From Hyphomicrobiaceae bacterium UBA7697 (GTDB lineage: Bacteria; Pseudomonadota; Alphaproteobacteria; Rhizobiales; Methyloligellaceae), in assembly GCA_002482645.1 (NCBI GenBank), contig DLGJ01000003.1, forward strand, positions 1 to 64,000: a DNA stretch of 64,000 nucleotides, written 5' to 3'. The notes beneath the pieces were generated by a model, which saw only the letters and a program-made list of their open reading frames with translations, did no database searches and had not been told where the DNA came from. Shown piece after piece: positions 24,999 to 33,563 of the stretch (position 1 is the stretch's first letter; each line of letters begins with the position of its first letter). Made by a program: the position numbers and the translations under genes.

Positions 24999-25655
24999 AT
25001 GGCCAACGACAAGACAGACAAAGCCAAGCAGCCTGCGGAAACGAAACGAAGGGCAATCGCCAGTCTCGAAGACGACGCGGCGTTGTGGGCCCGCGTGGCC
25101 GAAACCGCGAAGCCGCTGACGGCGAAGAACCGCGCGTTCCATGTGGACGCGCCGCTAAGGTCAGTGCCGCCGCCCAAACCGGCCGAAACGAAGGGCGGGA
25201 AGCGGGCGGCCCAAGACCGCGCCCTGTCGTCGCCGGCGCCTTCCGCCAAGCCGCAAGCCAGGATGACCGTCAAGACAGCGCCGCCGCCGGCGCCCGGTCT
25301 CGACCGGCAAACGTCGCGGCGGCTCGACAAGGGCGCGCTGGCCATCGAGGCGCGGATCGATTTGCACGGCATGCGGCAGCGCGAGGCCCATGCCGCTTTG
25401 CGCAAGTTCCTGCATTGGGCGCGCGGCAAGGACTACCGGCACGTGCTGGTCATCACCGGGAAGGGCCCGGCGCGGGCCGAGGAGCGAAGCTTTTACGACG
25501 AGGAGGCGCGCGGGGTGCTTCGCCAATCCGTGCCGCATTGGCTCGCCCATGGCGATCTGGCGCCGCTGATCGTCAGCTTCTCCGAAGCCCCGCGCCGTCT
25601 CGGCGGCGAAGGCGCGCTCTATGTGCGGCTCAGGAAGGCGGGGAGGCAGGGTTAG
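24999..25655 (+). CDS. Smr/MutS2-domain protein
   Basis: A 218-residue protein. The first 105 residues are low-complexity and rich in Lys, Ala and Pro. The C-terminal Smr domain carries ARIDLHGMRQREAHAALRKF, with the DLHG motif, and HVLVITGKGPARAEE, with the GKG motif, then VPHWLAHGDLAP. Smr domains can act as endonucleases on nucleic acids and this group is common downstream of mltA in Hyphomicrobiales. It follows mltA by 40 bases and overlaps the convergent P-loop gene by 26 bases. Confidence 0.9.
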   Translation: MANDKTDKAKQPAETKRRAIASLEDDAALWARVAETAKPLTAKNRAFHVDAPLRSVPPPKPAETKGGKRAAQDRALSSPAPSAKPQARMTVKTAPPPAPGLDRQTSRRLDKGALAIEARIDLHGMRQREAHAALRKFLHWARGKDYRHVLVITGKGPARAEERSFYDEEARGVLRQSVPHWLAHGDLAPLIVSFSEAPRRLGGEGALYVRLRKAGRQG

Positions 25656-26190
25656 TATCGCTGGCTCCAAGATTGTCGAGTACGAATTCGGCACGTACCG
25701 TCACGGTGATCTTCGGCAGAATCGTCGTCTCGTATCCAAGCCGGACGTAGGTATCGAGCAGGCGTAGATATTCATCCGTTGCCGCGCTGAAATCGTGCCG
25801 ACGCTCACCATCGGTTTCATAGATCTCGGGCCAAGGCGGTGCGAGGAAGACACGCGGGTGGAAGCGATGTGCGGCGCCGAATTCGGTGACGGCGGGCTCA
25901 CCGGTGGCGTGTTTCAGAGCGGCCGCGGCGTCAATCAGGCCACGGTCGAAGAACACCCAGCCTTGCAGTGCCCGTGCCTTCTCACGGTCCGCCAGCGCCA
26001 TGTCCAGGATGCGGCGGGCGAAGGTCTCCGCATCCACCCACGGCAGCGCCGAACCGTCCCCGCCCAGTTCCTCTTTGACGACCCTCCGGCCCGGCTCCTC
26101 GACGACGGCATGGCCGCGCCGCCGCAGCTCTTCGAGCAGGGCCGATTTGCCGCCGCCGGAGCAGCCGGAGATCACCACGAATCGACGCAT
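25630..26190 (-). CDS. AAA family P-loop ATPase/kinase
   Basis: A 186-residue P-loop protein of the NadR/Ttd14-like AAA_28 type. The Walker A is VVISGCSGGGKSALLEEL, followed by VVEEPGRRVVKEEL, and WVFFDRGLIDAAAAL resembles the Walker B/DRG motif. HRFHPRVFLAPPWPEIYETD is typical of the group. The substrate is not known. The ATG at 26190 is chosen because the Walker A begins six residues later; the longer open frame upstream lies inside hslU. It is 17 bases downstream of hslU in the same direction. Confidence 0.85.
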   Translation of the reverse strand: MRRFVVISGCSGGGKSALLEELRRRGHAVVEEPGRRVVKEELGGDGSALPWVDAETFARRILDMALADREKARALQGWVFFDRGLIDAAAALKHATGEPAVTEFGAAHRFHPRVFLAPPWPEIYETDGERRHDFSAATDEYLRLLDTYVRLGYETTILPKITVTVRAEFVLDNLGASDTNPASPPS

Positions 26191-26207
26191 TGGGAAAAGG
26201 AGGGCCG

Positions 26208-27512
26208 TTAAAGAATAAACTTCGACAGATCCGCGTTCTTTGCGAGGTCGCCGATATGGTCGCGCACATAGGCGGCATTGACGGTGACCGTTTCGCCATG
26301 CAAGTCGGTCGCGTTGAAAGACGCGTCGTCGAGGATGCGCTCCATCACCGTCATCAGGCGGCGCGCGCCGATATTCTCCACGGACGTGTTCACTTCGACG
26401 GCAATGTCCGCGATGGCGTCTATGGCGTCTTCGGTGAAGTCGAGCGTGACGCCTTCGGTCTTCATCAGCGCCACATATTGATTGATCAAACAGGCTTTGG
26501 GTTCCGTCAGGATACGGCGGAAATCCTCGCGCGTGAGCGCGCGCAGTTCCACGCGGATCGGCAGCCGCCCCTGCAGCTCCGGCAGCAGGTCCGAGGGCTT
26601 GGCGATGTGAAACGCGCCGGACGCGATGAAGAGGATGTGGTCGGTCTTCACCGGCCCGTATTTCGTGCCGACGGTCGTGCCTTCGATGAGCGGCAAGAGA
26701 TCGCGCTGCACGCCCTCGCGGCTGACGTCGGCGCCTGCCCGCTCGGCGCGCGCGCAAATCTTGTCGATCTCGTCGAGAAAGACGATGCCGTTGTTTTCGA
26801 CGCTGCGGATCGCTTCCTGGATCATCATGTCGTCGTCGATGAGCTTGTCGGACTCCTCGGCCATGAGGATGTCGAAGGAGTCCTTGACCGTGACGGTGCG
26901 CGGCTTGGTGCGCTGGCCGAACGCCTTGCCGAGCATGTCGGAGAGATTGATCATGCCGACCTGACTTCCCGGCATGCCGGGAATCTCGAAGGACGGCATG
27001 GACGCCGATTCGGAGACCTGAATCTCGATCTCCTTGTCGTCGAGTTCGCTGGACCGGAGTTTCCGGCGGAACGATTCGCGGGTGGCGCTGCTCGCGCCGG
27101 CGCCGACCAGAGCATCGATGACGCGCTCCTCGGCGTTGATCTGCGCGCGGGCCTCGACCTCCTTGCGCTTGGCGTCGCGCACGAGACCGATGCCAGTTTC
27201 CAGGAGGTCGCGGACGATCTGGTCCACGTCGCGGCCCACATAGCCGACTTCGGTGAATTTCGTCGCTTCGATCTTGATGAAGGGGGCGCCGGCGAGCTTG
27301 GCGAGGCGGCGTGAAATCTCCGTCTTGCCGACGCCGGTCGGCCCGATCATCAGGATGTTCTTCGGCAGTACTTCCTCGCGCATATCGCCGTCGAGCTGCT
27401 GGCGGCGCCAGCGATTGCGCAAGGCAATGGCCACGGCGCGCTTGGCGTCGCGCTGGCCGACGATGTGGCGGTCAAGTTCGGAGACGATCTCGCGAGGGGA
27501 AAAGGCGGTCAT
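26208..27512 (-). CDS. hslU: ATP-dependent protease ATPase subunit HslU
   Basis: A 434-residue AAA+ unfoldase (ClpY) that feeds substrates to HslV. The Walker A is MIGPTGVGKTEISRRLA and the N-terminal FSPREIVSELDRHIVGQRDA is the family signature. Walker B is NGIVFLDEIDKI, and GARRLMTVMERILDDASF is in the C-terminal domain. The protein ends in SKFIL, where the last residues insert into HslV. It lies 19 bases downstream of hslV. Confidence 0.98.
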   Translation of the reverse strand: MTAFSPREIVSELDRHIVGQRDAKRAVAIALRNRWRRQQLDGDMREEVLPKNILMIGPTGVGKTEISRRLAKLAGAPFIKIEATKFTEVGYVGRDVDQIVRDLLETGIGLVRDAKRKEVEARAQINAEERVIDALVGAGASSATRESFRRKLRSSELDDKEIEIQVSESASMPSFEIPGMPGSQVGMINLSDMLGKAFGQRTKPRTVTVKDSFDILMAEESDKLIDDDMMIQEAIRSVENNGIVFLDEIDKICARAERAGADVSREGVQRDLLPLIEGTTVGTKYGPVKTDHILFIASGAFHIAKPSDLLPELQGRLPIRVELRALTREDFRRILTEPKACLINQYVALMKTEGVTLDFTEDAIDAIADIAVEVNTSVENIGARRLMTVMERILDDASFNATDLHGETVTVNAAYVRDHIGDLAKNADLSKFIL

Positions 27513-27531
27513 GAATTCTCTGTGCGGTGCG

Positions 27532-28095
27532 CTAGGACGTGGCGTCGATCGTTTCGACGGTCAGGGAGTCGTTGGTGTAGACGCAAATTTGGGCGGCAAT
27601 GGCCATGGCCTTGCGGGCGATCTGTTCGGCGCCGAGATCGCTGTCCAGCAGCGCCTTGGCGGCGGCGAGCGCGAACATCCCGCCCGAACCGATGCCCATG
27701 ACCGCGTCGTCCGGCTCCAGCACGTCGCCGGTGCCGGTGAGAACCAGGCTCTCGGTGGGATCGGCCACGATCATCATGGCCTCGAGGCGGCGCAGATAGC
27801 GGTCGGTGCGCCAATCCTTGGCGAGCTCCACGCAGGCCCGCTTCAGCTGGTCGGGAAAGCGCTCCAGCTTGGTCTCGAGGCGCTCGAACAGGGTGAAGGC
27901 ATCGGCGGTCGAGCCGGCGAAACCGGCAATGACCTGTCCCGAACCCACGCGCCGCACTTTGCGTGCGGTACCCTTAATGACGGTTTGGCCCAAGGAGACC
28001 TGGCCATCGCCGGCAACGACGACCTTTCCGCCCTTGCGGACGGTGAGAATCGTCGTGCCGTGCCAGACCTCGGGTGAGGAGGAGGGTGCACTCAT
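27532..28095 (-). CDS. hslV: ATP-dependent protease proteolytic subunit HslV
   Basis: A 187-residue proteasome-type peptidase. The catalytic Thr is expected at position 14 in WHGTTILTVRKGGKVVVAGD, so a 13-residue propeptide would be removed, as in related alphaproteobacteria. The body has GFAGSTADAFTLFERLETKL and GIGSGGMFALAAAKAL. It pairs with HslU. The start at 28095 (MSAPSSSPE) was preferred over the ATG at 28152, which would add 19 residues. It is transcribed towards hslU. Confidence 0.96.
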   Translation of the reverse strand: MSAPSSSPEVWHGTTILTVRKGGKVVVAGDGQVSLGQTVIKGTARKVRRVGSGQVIAGFAGSTADAFTLFERLETKLERFPDQLKRACVELAKDWRTDRYLRRLEAMMIVADPTESLVLTGTGDVLEPDDAVMGIGSGGMFALAAAKALLDSDLGAEQIARKAMAIAAQICVYTNDSLTVETIDATS

Positions 28096-28158
28096 ACTGT
28101 CATGCGATATCGGCTCTGCGGTTCCGTTCGTCAAGCGCCCGCGCGGCGGCACGGAGTC

Positions 28159-28692
28159 CTAGTCTGTCGGGGGCGTTAGGGCGGTCAGTGGCGGAAGTTC
28201 GATATGCGTCAAGCGCCAGCGGGCGCCATCCAAGGTCAAAGTGCCGGTGAGGGTCGGCGCATCGGCCCGTTTCGGGTCCTTCACGTCGACGGTGAATCTC
28301 GTGGGGGAGGCGAAGAACGCGTAGGTGAGGAAGTCGCGGAAACCCTCGTCCTTTTCGCGGTGCTCGACGACCGTGGGATTGTTCAGGATGGTCTCGGGCG
28401 TAACGAGGCTATCCACGGTTCCGCCAACGATGGAAGAGCCCAATGCGCGGGTCAGGGCCTCGCCGATATCCCCGAGAATCGGCCGTTTTTCGCCTAATTT
28501 CTGAGATTTTTCGAGCAATCCACCTTCGATCTGCTTCTTCATCCCGGCCCGAATCGCCGGGAAATCGACGATCTTCTCGAGCTTTTCGGCATTGTTGGCC
28601 AGAAGCGCCTGCTCGAGCCTAAGAAGGGCCCAGTAGGGATAGGCGATATAGAGGCCCAGCAAAATCAGGAACAGGAGAAAAAGACGGCGCAT
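28159..28692 (-). CDS. DUF2939 domain protein
   Basis: A 177-residue protein. An N-terminal hydrophobic segment, RRLFLLFLILLGLYIAYPYW, is a signal anchor, followed by the DUF2939 body (LLRLEQALLANNAEKLEKIV, then VDFPAIRAGMKKQ). The middle contains GGTVDSLVTPETIL. No function is known for the family. It is probably anchored in the inner membrane with the domain in the periplasm. It lies 63 bases upstream of hslV on the same strand and is divergent from hisB. Confidence 0.75.
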   Translation of the reverse strand: MRRLFLLFLILLGLYIAYPYWALLRLEQALLANNAEKLEKIVDFPAIRAGMKKQIEGGLLEKSQKLGEKRPILGDIGEALTRALGSSIVGGTVDSLVTPETILNNPTVVEHREKDEGFRDFLTYAFFASPTRFTVDVKDPKRADAPTLTGTLTLDGARWRLTHIELPPLTALTPPTD

Positions 28693-28809
28693 GGATAGAG
28701 AATCCCTCAATTTGTGACGGTCGCCCATAGCACGCCCGGATGACGGAGCGTATAAGCGCAATCGCCATGGAAGCGAATTGCTAAGAGCCTTTGGGTTAGG
28801 CTGCCGGAC

Positions 28810-29442
28810 ATGCAAAAGCGAAGCAAATCGATGACGAACACGGCCGGGCGTGCGGGCCGCACCGCGAGCGTCGAACGCCGGACCAACGAGACGCGGATCA
28901 GCGCGGCCGTCGATCTCGACGGGACCGGCGCTTACGACATCTCCACGGGTGTGGGCTTTCTCGATCACATGCTGGAGCAACTGGCGCGGCATGGCCTGAT
29001 CGACATCACGCTGAAAGCCGAGGGCGATCTCCACATCGACCAGCACCACACGACGGAGGATGCAGGCATCGTGCTCGGGCAGGCATTCGCCGAGGCCCTT
29101 GGCGACAAGGCTGGGATCGCCCGTTACGGATCGTGCTATCTGCCCATGGACGAGACGCTGACCCGCGTCGCGGTCGACGTCTCCGGACGGCCTTTCCTTG
29201 TGTGGAAGGTGGATTTCAGCCGCTCGAAGGTCGGGGAGATGGACACGGAGCTGTTCCGCGAGTGGTTTCAAGCCTTTGCCCAGAACGCGGGAATCACGCT
29301 GCACGTGGAAAATCTCTACGGCGAGAACAACCACCACATCGCGGAGACCTGCTATAAGGCGCTTGCGCGGGCGTTGCGCCAAGCTGTCGCCATCGATCCC
29401 AGGCAAAGCGGGCGGGTGCCCTCAACCAAGGGGCAGCTCTGA
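28810..29442 (+). CDS. hisB: Imidazoleglycerol-phosphate dehydratase
   Basis: A 210-residue monofunctional HisB catalysing the sixth step of histidine synthesis. The two metal-binding histidine clusters are DQHHTTEDAGIVLGQA and NNHHIAETCYKALARA, and GFLDHMLEQLARHG is also diagnostic. The domain starts at RTASVERRTNETRIS, so the first ATG at 28810 or one at 28831 are both possible. It is the first gene of the cluster hisB-DUF2628-hisH-hisA-hisF-hisE-coaA, which runs in one direction with short gaps. Confidence 0.97.
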   Translation: MQKRSKSMTNTAGRAGRTASVERRTNETRISAAVDLDGTGAYDISTGVGFLDHMLEQLARHGLIDITLKAEGDLHIDQHHTTEDAGIVLGQAFAEALGDKAGIARYGSCYLPMDETLTRVAVDVSGRPFLVWKVDFSRSKVGEMDTELFREWFQAFAQNAGITLHVENLYGENNHHIAETCYKALARALRQAVAIDPRQSGRVPSTKGQL

Positions 29443-29502
29443 CGCCCAAATCCACCAAGGCCGCCATTGGAAGCGCCTGTTGCAAGTTGAGCGTGACGAA
29501 AC

Positions 29503-30003
29503 GTGACCGTTTATTCCGTCTATGAGCCGTCCGGCGACGCGTCTGTCGAGGCGCGCGCCGACAGAATCGCCTTCGTCAAGGAGGGCTTCAGTTGGCTCGC
29601 CCTGTTCGTGCCGCTGTTCTGGCTGCTCTATCAGAGGATGTGGCTGGAGTTGATCGCGTTTCTGGCACTCTTTCTGTCTCTGCCATGGATCTTCGGGACC
29701 GATCCCACCATGAAGGAGATCGCGGGGATCGTGTCGCTTGGCCTGACGCTCATCTTCGCCTTCGAGGCCAACAATCTGCGCGGCTGGGCCTTGCGCCGCC
29801 GCGGGTTCCGTTTCGCCGGGATCGCGTCCGGCCGCGACCGGGTCGAGGCGGAGACGCGGTTCTTCACGCGCTGGTTGCCCGGCCAGGAGCGGCAACGTCC
29901 GCACGGATCGGCCGCGCCGGCGAAGGCCGCCAAACTGCCTTCCGCGTCCCCGGCGCGTCCCGCGGCAGGCGACGAAGTCATCGGCTCGTTTCCGCGAGGG
30001 TAG
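29503..30003 (+). CDS. DUF2628 membrane protein of the his cluster
   Basis: A 166-residue protein of the DUF2628 family. It begins MTVYSVYEPSG and has SWLALFVPLFWLLYQRMWLE, then ELIAFLALFLSLPWIFG and GIVSLGLTLIFAFEANNLRG, giving three hydrophobic segments. The C-terminal 55 residues are Pro/Ala-rich and probably cytoplasmic. No function is established. The GTG at 29503 is the only start before the conserved N-terminus. Its place between hisB and hisH, with only 4 bases to hisH, is conserved in Hyphomicrobiales, but it need not be involved in histidine synthesis. Confidence 0.85.
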   Translation: MTVYSVYEPSGDASVEARADRIAFVKEGFSWLALFVPLFWLLYQRMWLELIAFLALFLSLPWIFGTDPTMKEIAGIVSLGLTLIFAFEANNLRGWALRRRGFRFAGIASGRDRVEAETRFFTRWLPGQERQRPHGSAAPAKAAKLPSASPARPAAGDEVIGSFPRG

Positions 30004-30007
30004 AGCC

Positions 30008-30658
30008 ATGCACGCCGCCATCATCGACTACGGGTCGGGAAATCTTCACTCCGCCGCGAAGGCGTTCGAGCGCGCGGCCGGCGAGCAGGGATTGCCGCTC
30101 GAGATCAAGGTCACGGCCGAGCCGGACGAGGTGCTGTCCGCCGAGCGGATCGTGCTGCCGGGTGTGGGCGCGTTCGCCGATTGCAGGGCCGGGCTCGCGT
30201 CCGTGCCGGGCATGATCGAAGCGCTCGACGAGGCCGTTCACGAACGCGGGACGCCGTTTCTCGGCATCTGCGTCGGTCTTCAACTCATGGCGAGCCGTGG
30301 TCTCGAGCATGGCGTCACGCCGGGGCTCGATTGGGTCCGCGGCGAAGTGCGTCCCATCGAACCGGACGATCCGGCGCTCAAGATCCCCCATATGGGCTGG
30401 AACACGCTGACGCTCGATCGTCCGCATGCGTTGTTCGCAGGCATCCCCACGGGGCCGGACGGCCTGCACGCCTATTTCGTGCACTCCTATCACTTCGTGC
30501 CCGACACCGGTGACGTCCGCGTCGCCACCACCGATTATGGCGGCGCGGTTACGGCCTTCGTCGCGCGCGACAACGTCGCCGGGAGCCAGTTCCACCCGGA
30601 GAAGAGCCAGAAACTGGGATTGGCGCTCATCGCCAATTTCCTGAAATGGAAACCATAA
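30008..30658 (+). CDS. hisH: Imidazole glycerol phosphate synthase, glutamine amidotransferase subunit
   Basis: A 216-residue class I amidotransferase that supplies ammonia to HisF. The nucleophile is Cys in FLGICVGLQLMASRG, and the catalytic His-Glu pair is in GSQFHPEKSQKLGL. The N-terminus AAIIDYGSGNLHSAAKA is typical. The oxyanion-hole strand appears as VLPGVGAFADC. It partners hisF in the same operon. Confidence 0.97.
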   Translation: MHAAIIDYGSGNLHSAAKAFERAAGEQGLPLEIKVTAEPDEVLSAERIVLPGVGAFADCRAGLASVPGMIEALDEAVHERGTPFLGICVGLQLMASRGLEHGVTPGLDWVRGEVRPIEPDDPALKIPHMGWNTLTLDRPHALFAGIPTGPDGLHAYFVHSYHFVPDTGDVRVATTDYGGAVTAFVARDNVAGSQFHPEKSQKLGLALIANFLKWKP

Positions 30659-30671
30659 AGAGACACGGTTC

Positions 30672-31430
30672 ATGATCCTGTTCCCCGCCATCGACCTCAA
30701 GGACGGACAATGCGTGCGCTTGCGCCAAGGCGAGATGGACCAGGCGACCGTGTTCAACGCGGACCCGGCCGCGCAGGCTAAGGCCTTCGAGAGTCAAGGC
30801 TTCGAATGGCTGCATGTGGTCGATCTCAACGGGGCGTTCGAAGGCAAGCCCGTGAACGGACCCGCGGTCGAGGCGATCTTCGATGCGACCCACCTCCCCG
30901 TGCAGCTCGGCGGCGGCATCCGCGATCTCGACACGATCGCCATGTGGCTCGAGAAGGGCATCGACCGCGTGATCCTCGGGACCGCGGCCGTGCGCGATCC
31001 TGATCTCGTGCGCGAGGCGGCGCGCGATTTTCCAAACTGCGTCGCGGTGGGGATCGACGCACGCGACGGCAAGGTGGCCATCGAAGGCTGGGCGGAGACA
31101 TCCGAGACGACCGCGCTCGATCTTGCCCGCCGCTTCGAGGACGCTGGCGTCGCGGCCATTATTCATACCGACATCGCCCGCGACGGGCTTCTGGAAGGTC
31201 TCAATCTGGACGCGACCGCGGCGCTCGCCGATGCGGTTTCGATCCCGGTGATCGCCAGCGGCGGTCTTGCGTCCATCGACGACATCAGACGTTTATGCGA
31301 ACCGCGCTATGAAAAGCTCGACGGCGCTATCGCCGGACGAGCGCTCTATGACGGCCGGTTGGATCCGAAGGATGCGCTTGCCCTGATCGCGGCGCGCTAT
31401 GGCCATCACGGCGTGACGGGACAGTACTGA
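30672..31430 (+). CDS. hisA: Phosphoribosylformimino-5-aminoimidazole carboxamide ribotide isomerase
   Basis: A 252-residue half-barrel-duplicated TIM barrel. It opens with ILFPAIDLKDGQCVRL, in which the Asp is a catalytic residue, and contains VQLGGGIRDLDTI and AAIIHTDIARDGLLEG with the second catalytic Asp. The C-terminal PVIASGGLASIDDI is the phosphate-binding motif. It acts just before HisH and HisF. The gene is 13 bases after hisH and 3 bases before hisF. Confidence 0.97.
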   Translation: MILFPAIDLKDGQCVRLRQGEMDQATVFNADPAAQAKAFESQGFEWLHVVDLNGAFEGKPVNGPAVEAIFDATHLPVQLGGGIRDLDTIAMWLEKGIDRVILGTAAVRDPDLVREAARDFPNCVAVGIDARDGKVAIEGWAETSETTALDLARRFEDAGVAAIIHTDIARDGLLEGLNLDATAALADAVSIPVIASGGLASIDDIRRLCEPRYEKLDGAIAGRALYDGRLDPKDALALIAARYGHHGVTGQY

Positions 31431-31433
31431 TTC

Positions 31434-32210
31434 ATGCTCAAAGTCCGCGTCATTCCCTGTCTCGACGTGAAGGACGGGCGCGTCGTCAAAGGCGTGAACT
31501 TCGTCGATCTGCGCGATGCGGGCGATCCTGTCGAAGCCGCCGCGGCCTACGACGAAGCCGGTGCTGACGAACTCTGCTTTCTCGACATCACCGCGAGCCA
31601 TGAAGGGCGGGGCACGATCCTCGATATCGTCTGCCGCACGGCGGAGCGCTGCTTCATGCCGCTGACCGTCGGCGGCGGCGTGCGGTCCACGGAGGATGTC
31701 CGGGCGCTGCTGGAAGCGGGCGCCGACAAGGTCTCGATCAACACCGCGGCCGTCCGCGACCGCCAGCTCGTGCGCCGCGCGGCCGAGAAGTTCGGGGCGC
31801 AATGTATCGTGGTGGCGATCGATGCGAAGCGTGCCGGCGCCAACGGCAAGGCGCCGCGCTTCGAGATCTTCACCCATGGCGGCCGCGAGCCGACCGGCAT
31901 CGACGCGATCGCCTATGCGGAGGAGGTCGTCTCGCTCGGCGCCGGGGAGATCCTGCTCACGTCCATGGATCGGGACGGCACGCGCGCCGGGTTCGACAAC
32001 GAACTGACCCGCGCGATCGCCGATGCGGTCTCCGTTCCGGTCATCGCGAGCGGAGGCGTCGGCACCTTGCAGCATCTCGTCGACGGCGTTCGCGAGGGCC
32101 ACGCTTCGGCGGTGCTCGCGGCCTCGATCTTCCATTTCGGGGAACATTCGATTGGGGAGGCCAAACGCTTCATGGCCGATGCGGGGCTCCCCATGCGCCT
32201 GGACCCATAA
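31434..32210 (+). CDS. hisF: Imidazole glycerol phosphate synthase, cyclase subunit
   Basis: A 258-residue TIM-barrel cyclase. The catalytic Asp is in IPCLDVKDGRVVKGVNF and the second is in CIVVAIDAKR. DITASHEGRGTILD and MPLTVGGGVRSTEDV complete the pattern, and ILLTSMDRDGTRAGFD lies near the C-terminal end. With HisH it makes imidazole glycerol phosphate and AICAR. Start ATG at 31434 is three bases after the hisA stop. Confidence 0.98.
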   Translation: MLKVRVIPCLDVKDGRVVKGVNFVDLRDAGDPVEAAAAYDEAGADELCFLDITASHEGRGTILDIVCRTAERCFMPLTVGGGVRSTEDVRALLEAGADKVSINTAAVRDRQLVRRAAEKFGAQCIVVAIDAKRAGANGKAPRFEIFTHGGREPTGIDAIAYAEEVVSLGAGEILLTSMDRDGTRAGFDNELTRAIADAVSVPVIASGGVGTLQHLVDGVREGHASAVLAASIFHFGEHSIGEAKRFMADAGLPMRLDP

Positions 32211-32244
32211 GCCACGCCTATTCCCAGCGGCGGCGCCACGGTGT

Positions 32245-32574
32245 ATGAGCCACCCCATGAGCAAAGATGCACTGGATAGGCTTGCCGCCACGATCCGCGC
32301 GCGCCGGACCGCCGCCTCGGACACGTCTTACACGCGGCAGCTTTTGGACGATCCGATCAAGTCGGCGAAGAAGGTCGGCGAGGAGGGCGTCGAGGTCGCC
32401 ATCGCCGCCACGGCGCAAGATCGAAATGCGCTGATCTCCGAGAGCGCCGACCTGCTTTATCATTTTCTCGTGCTGCTCGAATCCCGCGGCATCGGTCTCG
32501 ACGAGGTTTGCGAGGCCCTCGAACAACGGATGGGCACGTCGGGACTCGCGCGCCAAAAGGGACCGGCGGACTAG
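32245..32574 (+). CDS. hisE: Phosphoribosyl-ATP pyrophosphatase
   Basis: A 109-residue MazG-like all-alpha pyrophosphohydrolase catalysing the second step of histidine synthesis. Conserved segments are LDRLAATIRARR, SAKKVGEEGVEVAIAAT, with the metal-binding Glu residues, and ISESADLLYHFLVLLESRG. The start could be 32245 or 32257; both give MS-containing N-termini. No HisI domain is fused to it, as is usual in this group. It lies 34 bases after hisF and 20 bases before coaA. Confidence 0.95.
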   Translation: MSHPMSKDALDRLAATIRARRTAASDTSYTRQLLDDPIKSAKKVGEEGVEVAIAATAQDRNALISESADLLYHFLVLLESRGIGLDEVCEALEQRMGTSGLARQKGPAD

Positions 32575-32594
32575 CCGTTCGCGGGCGTGTTGTG

Positions 32595-33548
32595 ATGGAT
32601 TCCAGTCCCGCCGTCGCCTTCTCGCCCTACACCATCTATTCCCGCATGGAATGGGCCCGATTGCGGGAGGACACGCCTCTCACGCTGAGCGAGGCCGATC
32701 TCGAGAATCTCTCCGGCGTGATGGAACGTGTGTCCACGGACGAGGTGGTGGACGTCTATCTGCCCCTAAGCCGTTTGCTCAATCTCTATGTGGAAGCCTC
32801 GCAAGGGCTGCACGGCGTCACGGAAGAGTTTCTGCGAAAAGGCAATGGCAAGGTGCCGTTCGTCATCGGGCTCGCGGGCAGCGTCGCGGCCGGGAAAAGC
32901 ACCTCGGCGCGTGTGCTTCGGGCGCTGCTGGCGCGATGGCCGAGCCATCCGGACGTCGCTCTGGTTCCGACGGACGGATTCCTGTTCCCGAACGAGGTTC
33001 TGGAACGGCGCGGTCTTATGAGCCGAAAGGGCTTTCCGGAGAGCTACAATCTGCCGGCGCTGCTCAACTTCCTAGCCGACGTGAAGTCCGGCAAGACGCG
33101 GGCCGAAGCGCCCGTGTACTCCCACGTCATCTATGACATCCTGCAAGGTCAGACGCTTGTTGTCGAACATCCCGATATCGTCATCGTCGAAGGGCTCAAC
33201 GTGCTTCAGCCCGCCGTCCTGCCAAGAGGCGGCGAAGCTATTCCGTTCGTCTCCGACTTCTTCGACTTTTCGATCTATGTCGATGCGAGCGAGGCTCTTG
33301 TGGAGCATTGGTATGTCGAGCGCTTCTTGCGCCTGCGGCAAACGGCCTTCCGCGATCCGGCCGCCTATTTCCACCGCTATGCGACGTTGTCGGAGGACGA
33401 GGCGCGCAAGACGGCGCTGTCGCTGTGGCACTCGATCAATCTCGTGAACCTGCGCGAGAATATCTTGCCGACGCGCCAGCGCGCCGATCTCATTCTCCGC
33501 AAAGGCGAAGAGCACGCCGTCGAAAGCGTGGCGCTGAGGAAGCTCTAG
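32595..33548 (+). CDS. coaA: Pantothenate kinase (type I)
   Basis: A 317-residue bacterial CoaA, the first and regulated step of coenzyme A synthesis. The Walker A is IGLAGSVAAGKSTSARVL near residue 95. Further signatures are VPTDGFLFPNEVLERRGLM and SKGFP-like RKGFPESYN, with YVDASEALVEHWYVERF in the second half. The start at 32595 gives MDSSPAVAFSPYTIYSRMEW. It ends the his cluster, an arrangement found repeatedly in Hyphomicrobiales, and converges with the outer-membrane protein gene. Confidence 0.97.
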   Translation: MDSSPAVAFSPYTIYSRMEWARLREDTPLTLSEADLENLSGVMERVSTDEVVDVYLPLSRLLNLYVEASQGLHGVTEEFLRKGNGKVPFVIGLAGSVAAGKSTSARVLRALLARWPSHPDVALVPTDGFLFPNEVLERRGLMSRKGFPESYNLPALLNFLADVKSGKTRAEAPVYSHVIYDILQGQTLVVEHPDIVIVEGLNVLQPAVLPRGGEAIPFVSDFFDFSIYVDASEALVEHWYVERFLRLRQTAFRDPAAYFHRYATLSEDEARKTALSLWHSINLVNLRENILPTRQRADLILRKGEEHAVESVALRKL

Positions 33549-33563
33549 CGCTTCAACCTTGCT

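Noticed and set aside
25130..25150. GTTCCATGTGGAC-like sequence in the Smr gene considered as a parS site.
   Set aside because: It has several mismatches to the consensus, is inside a coding region and lies outside the parS cluster.
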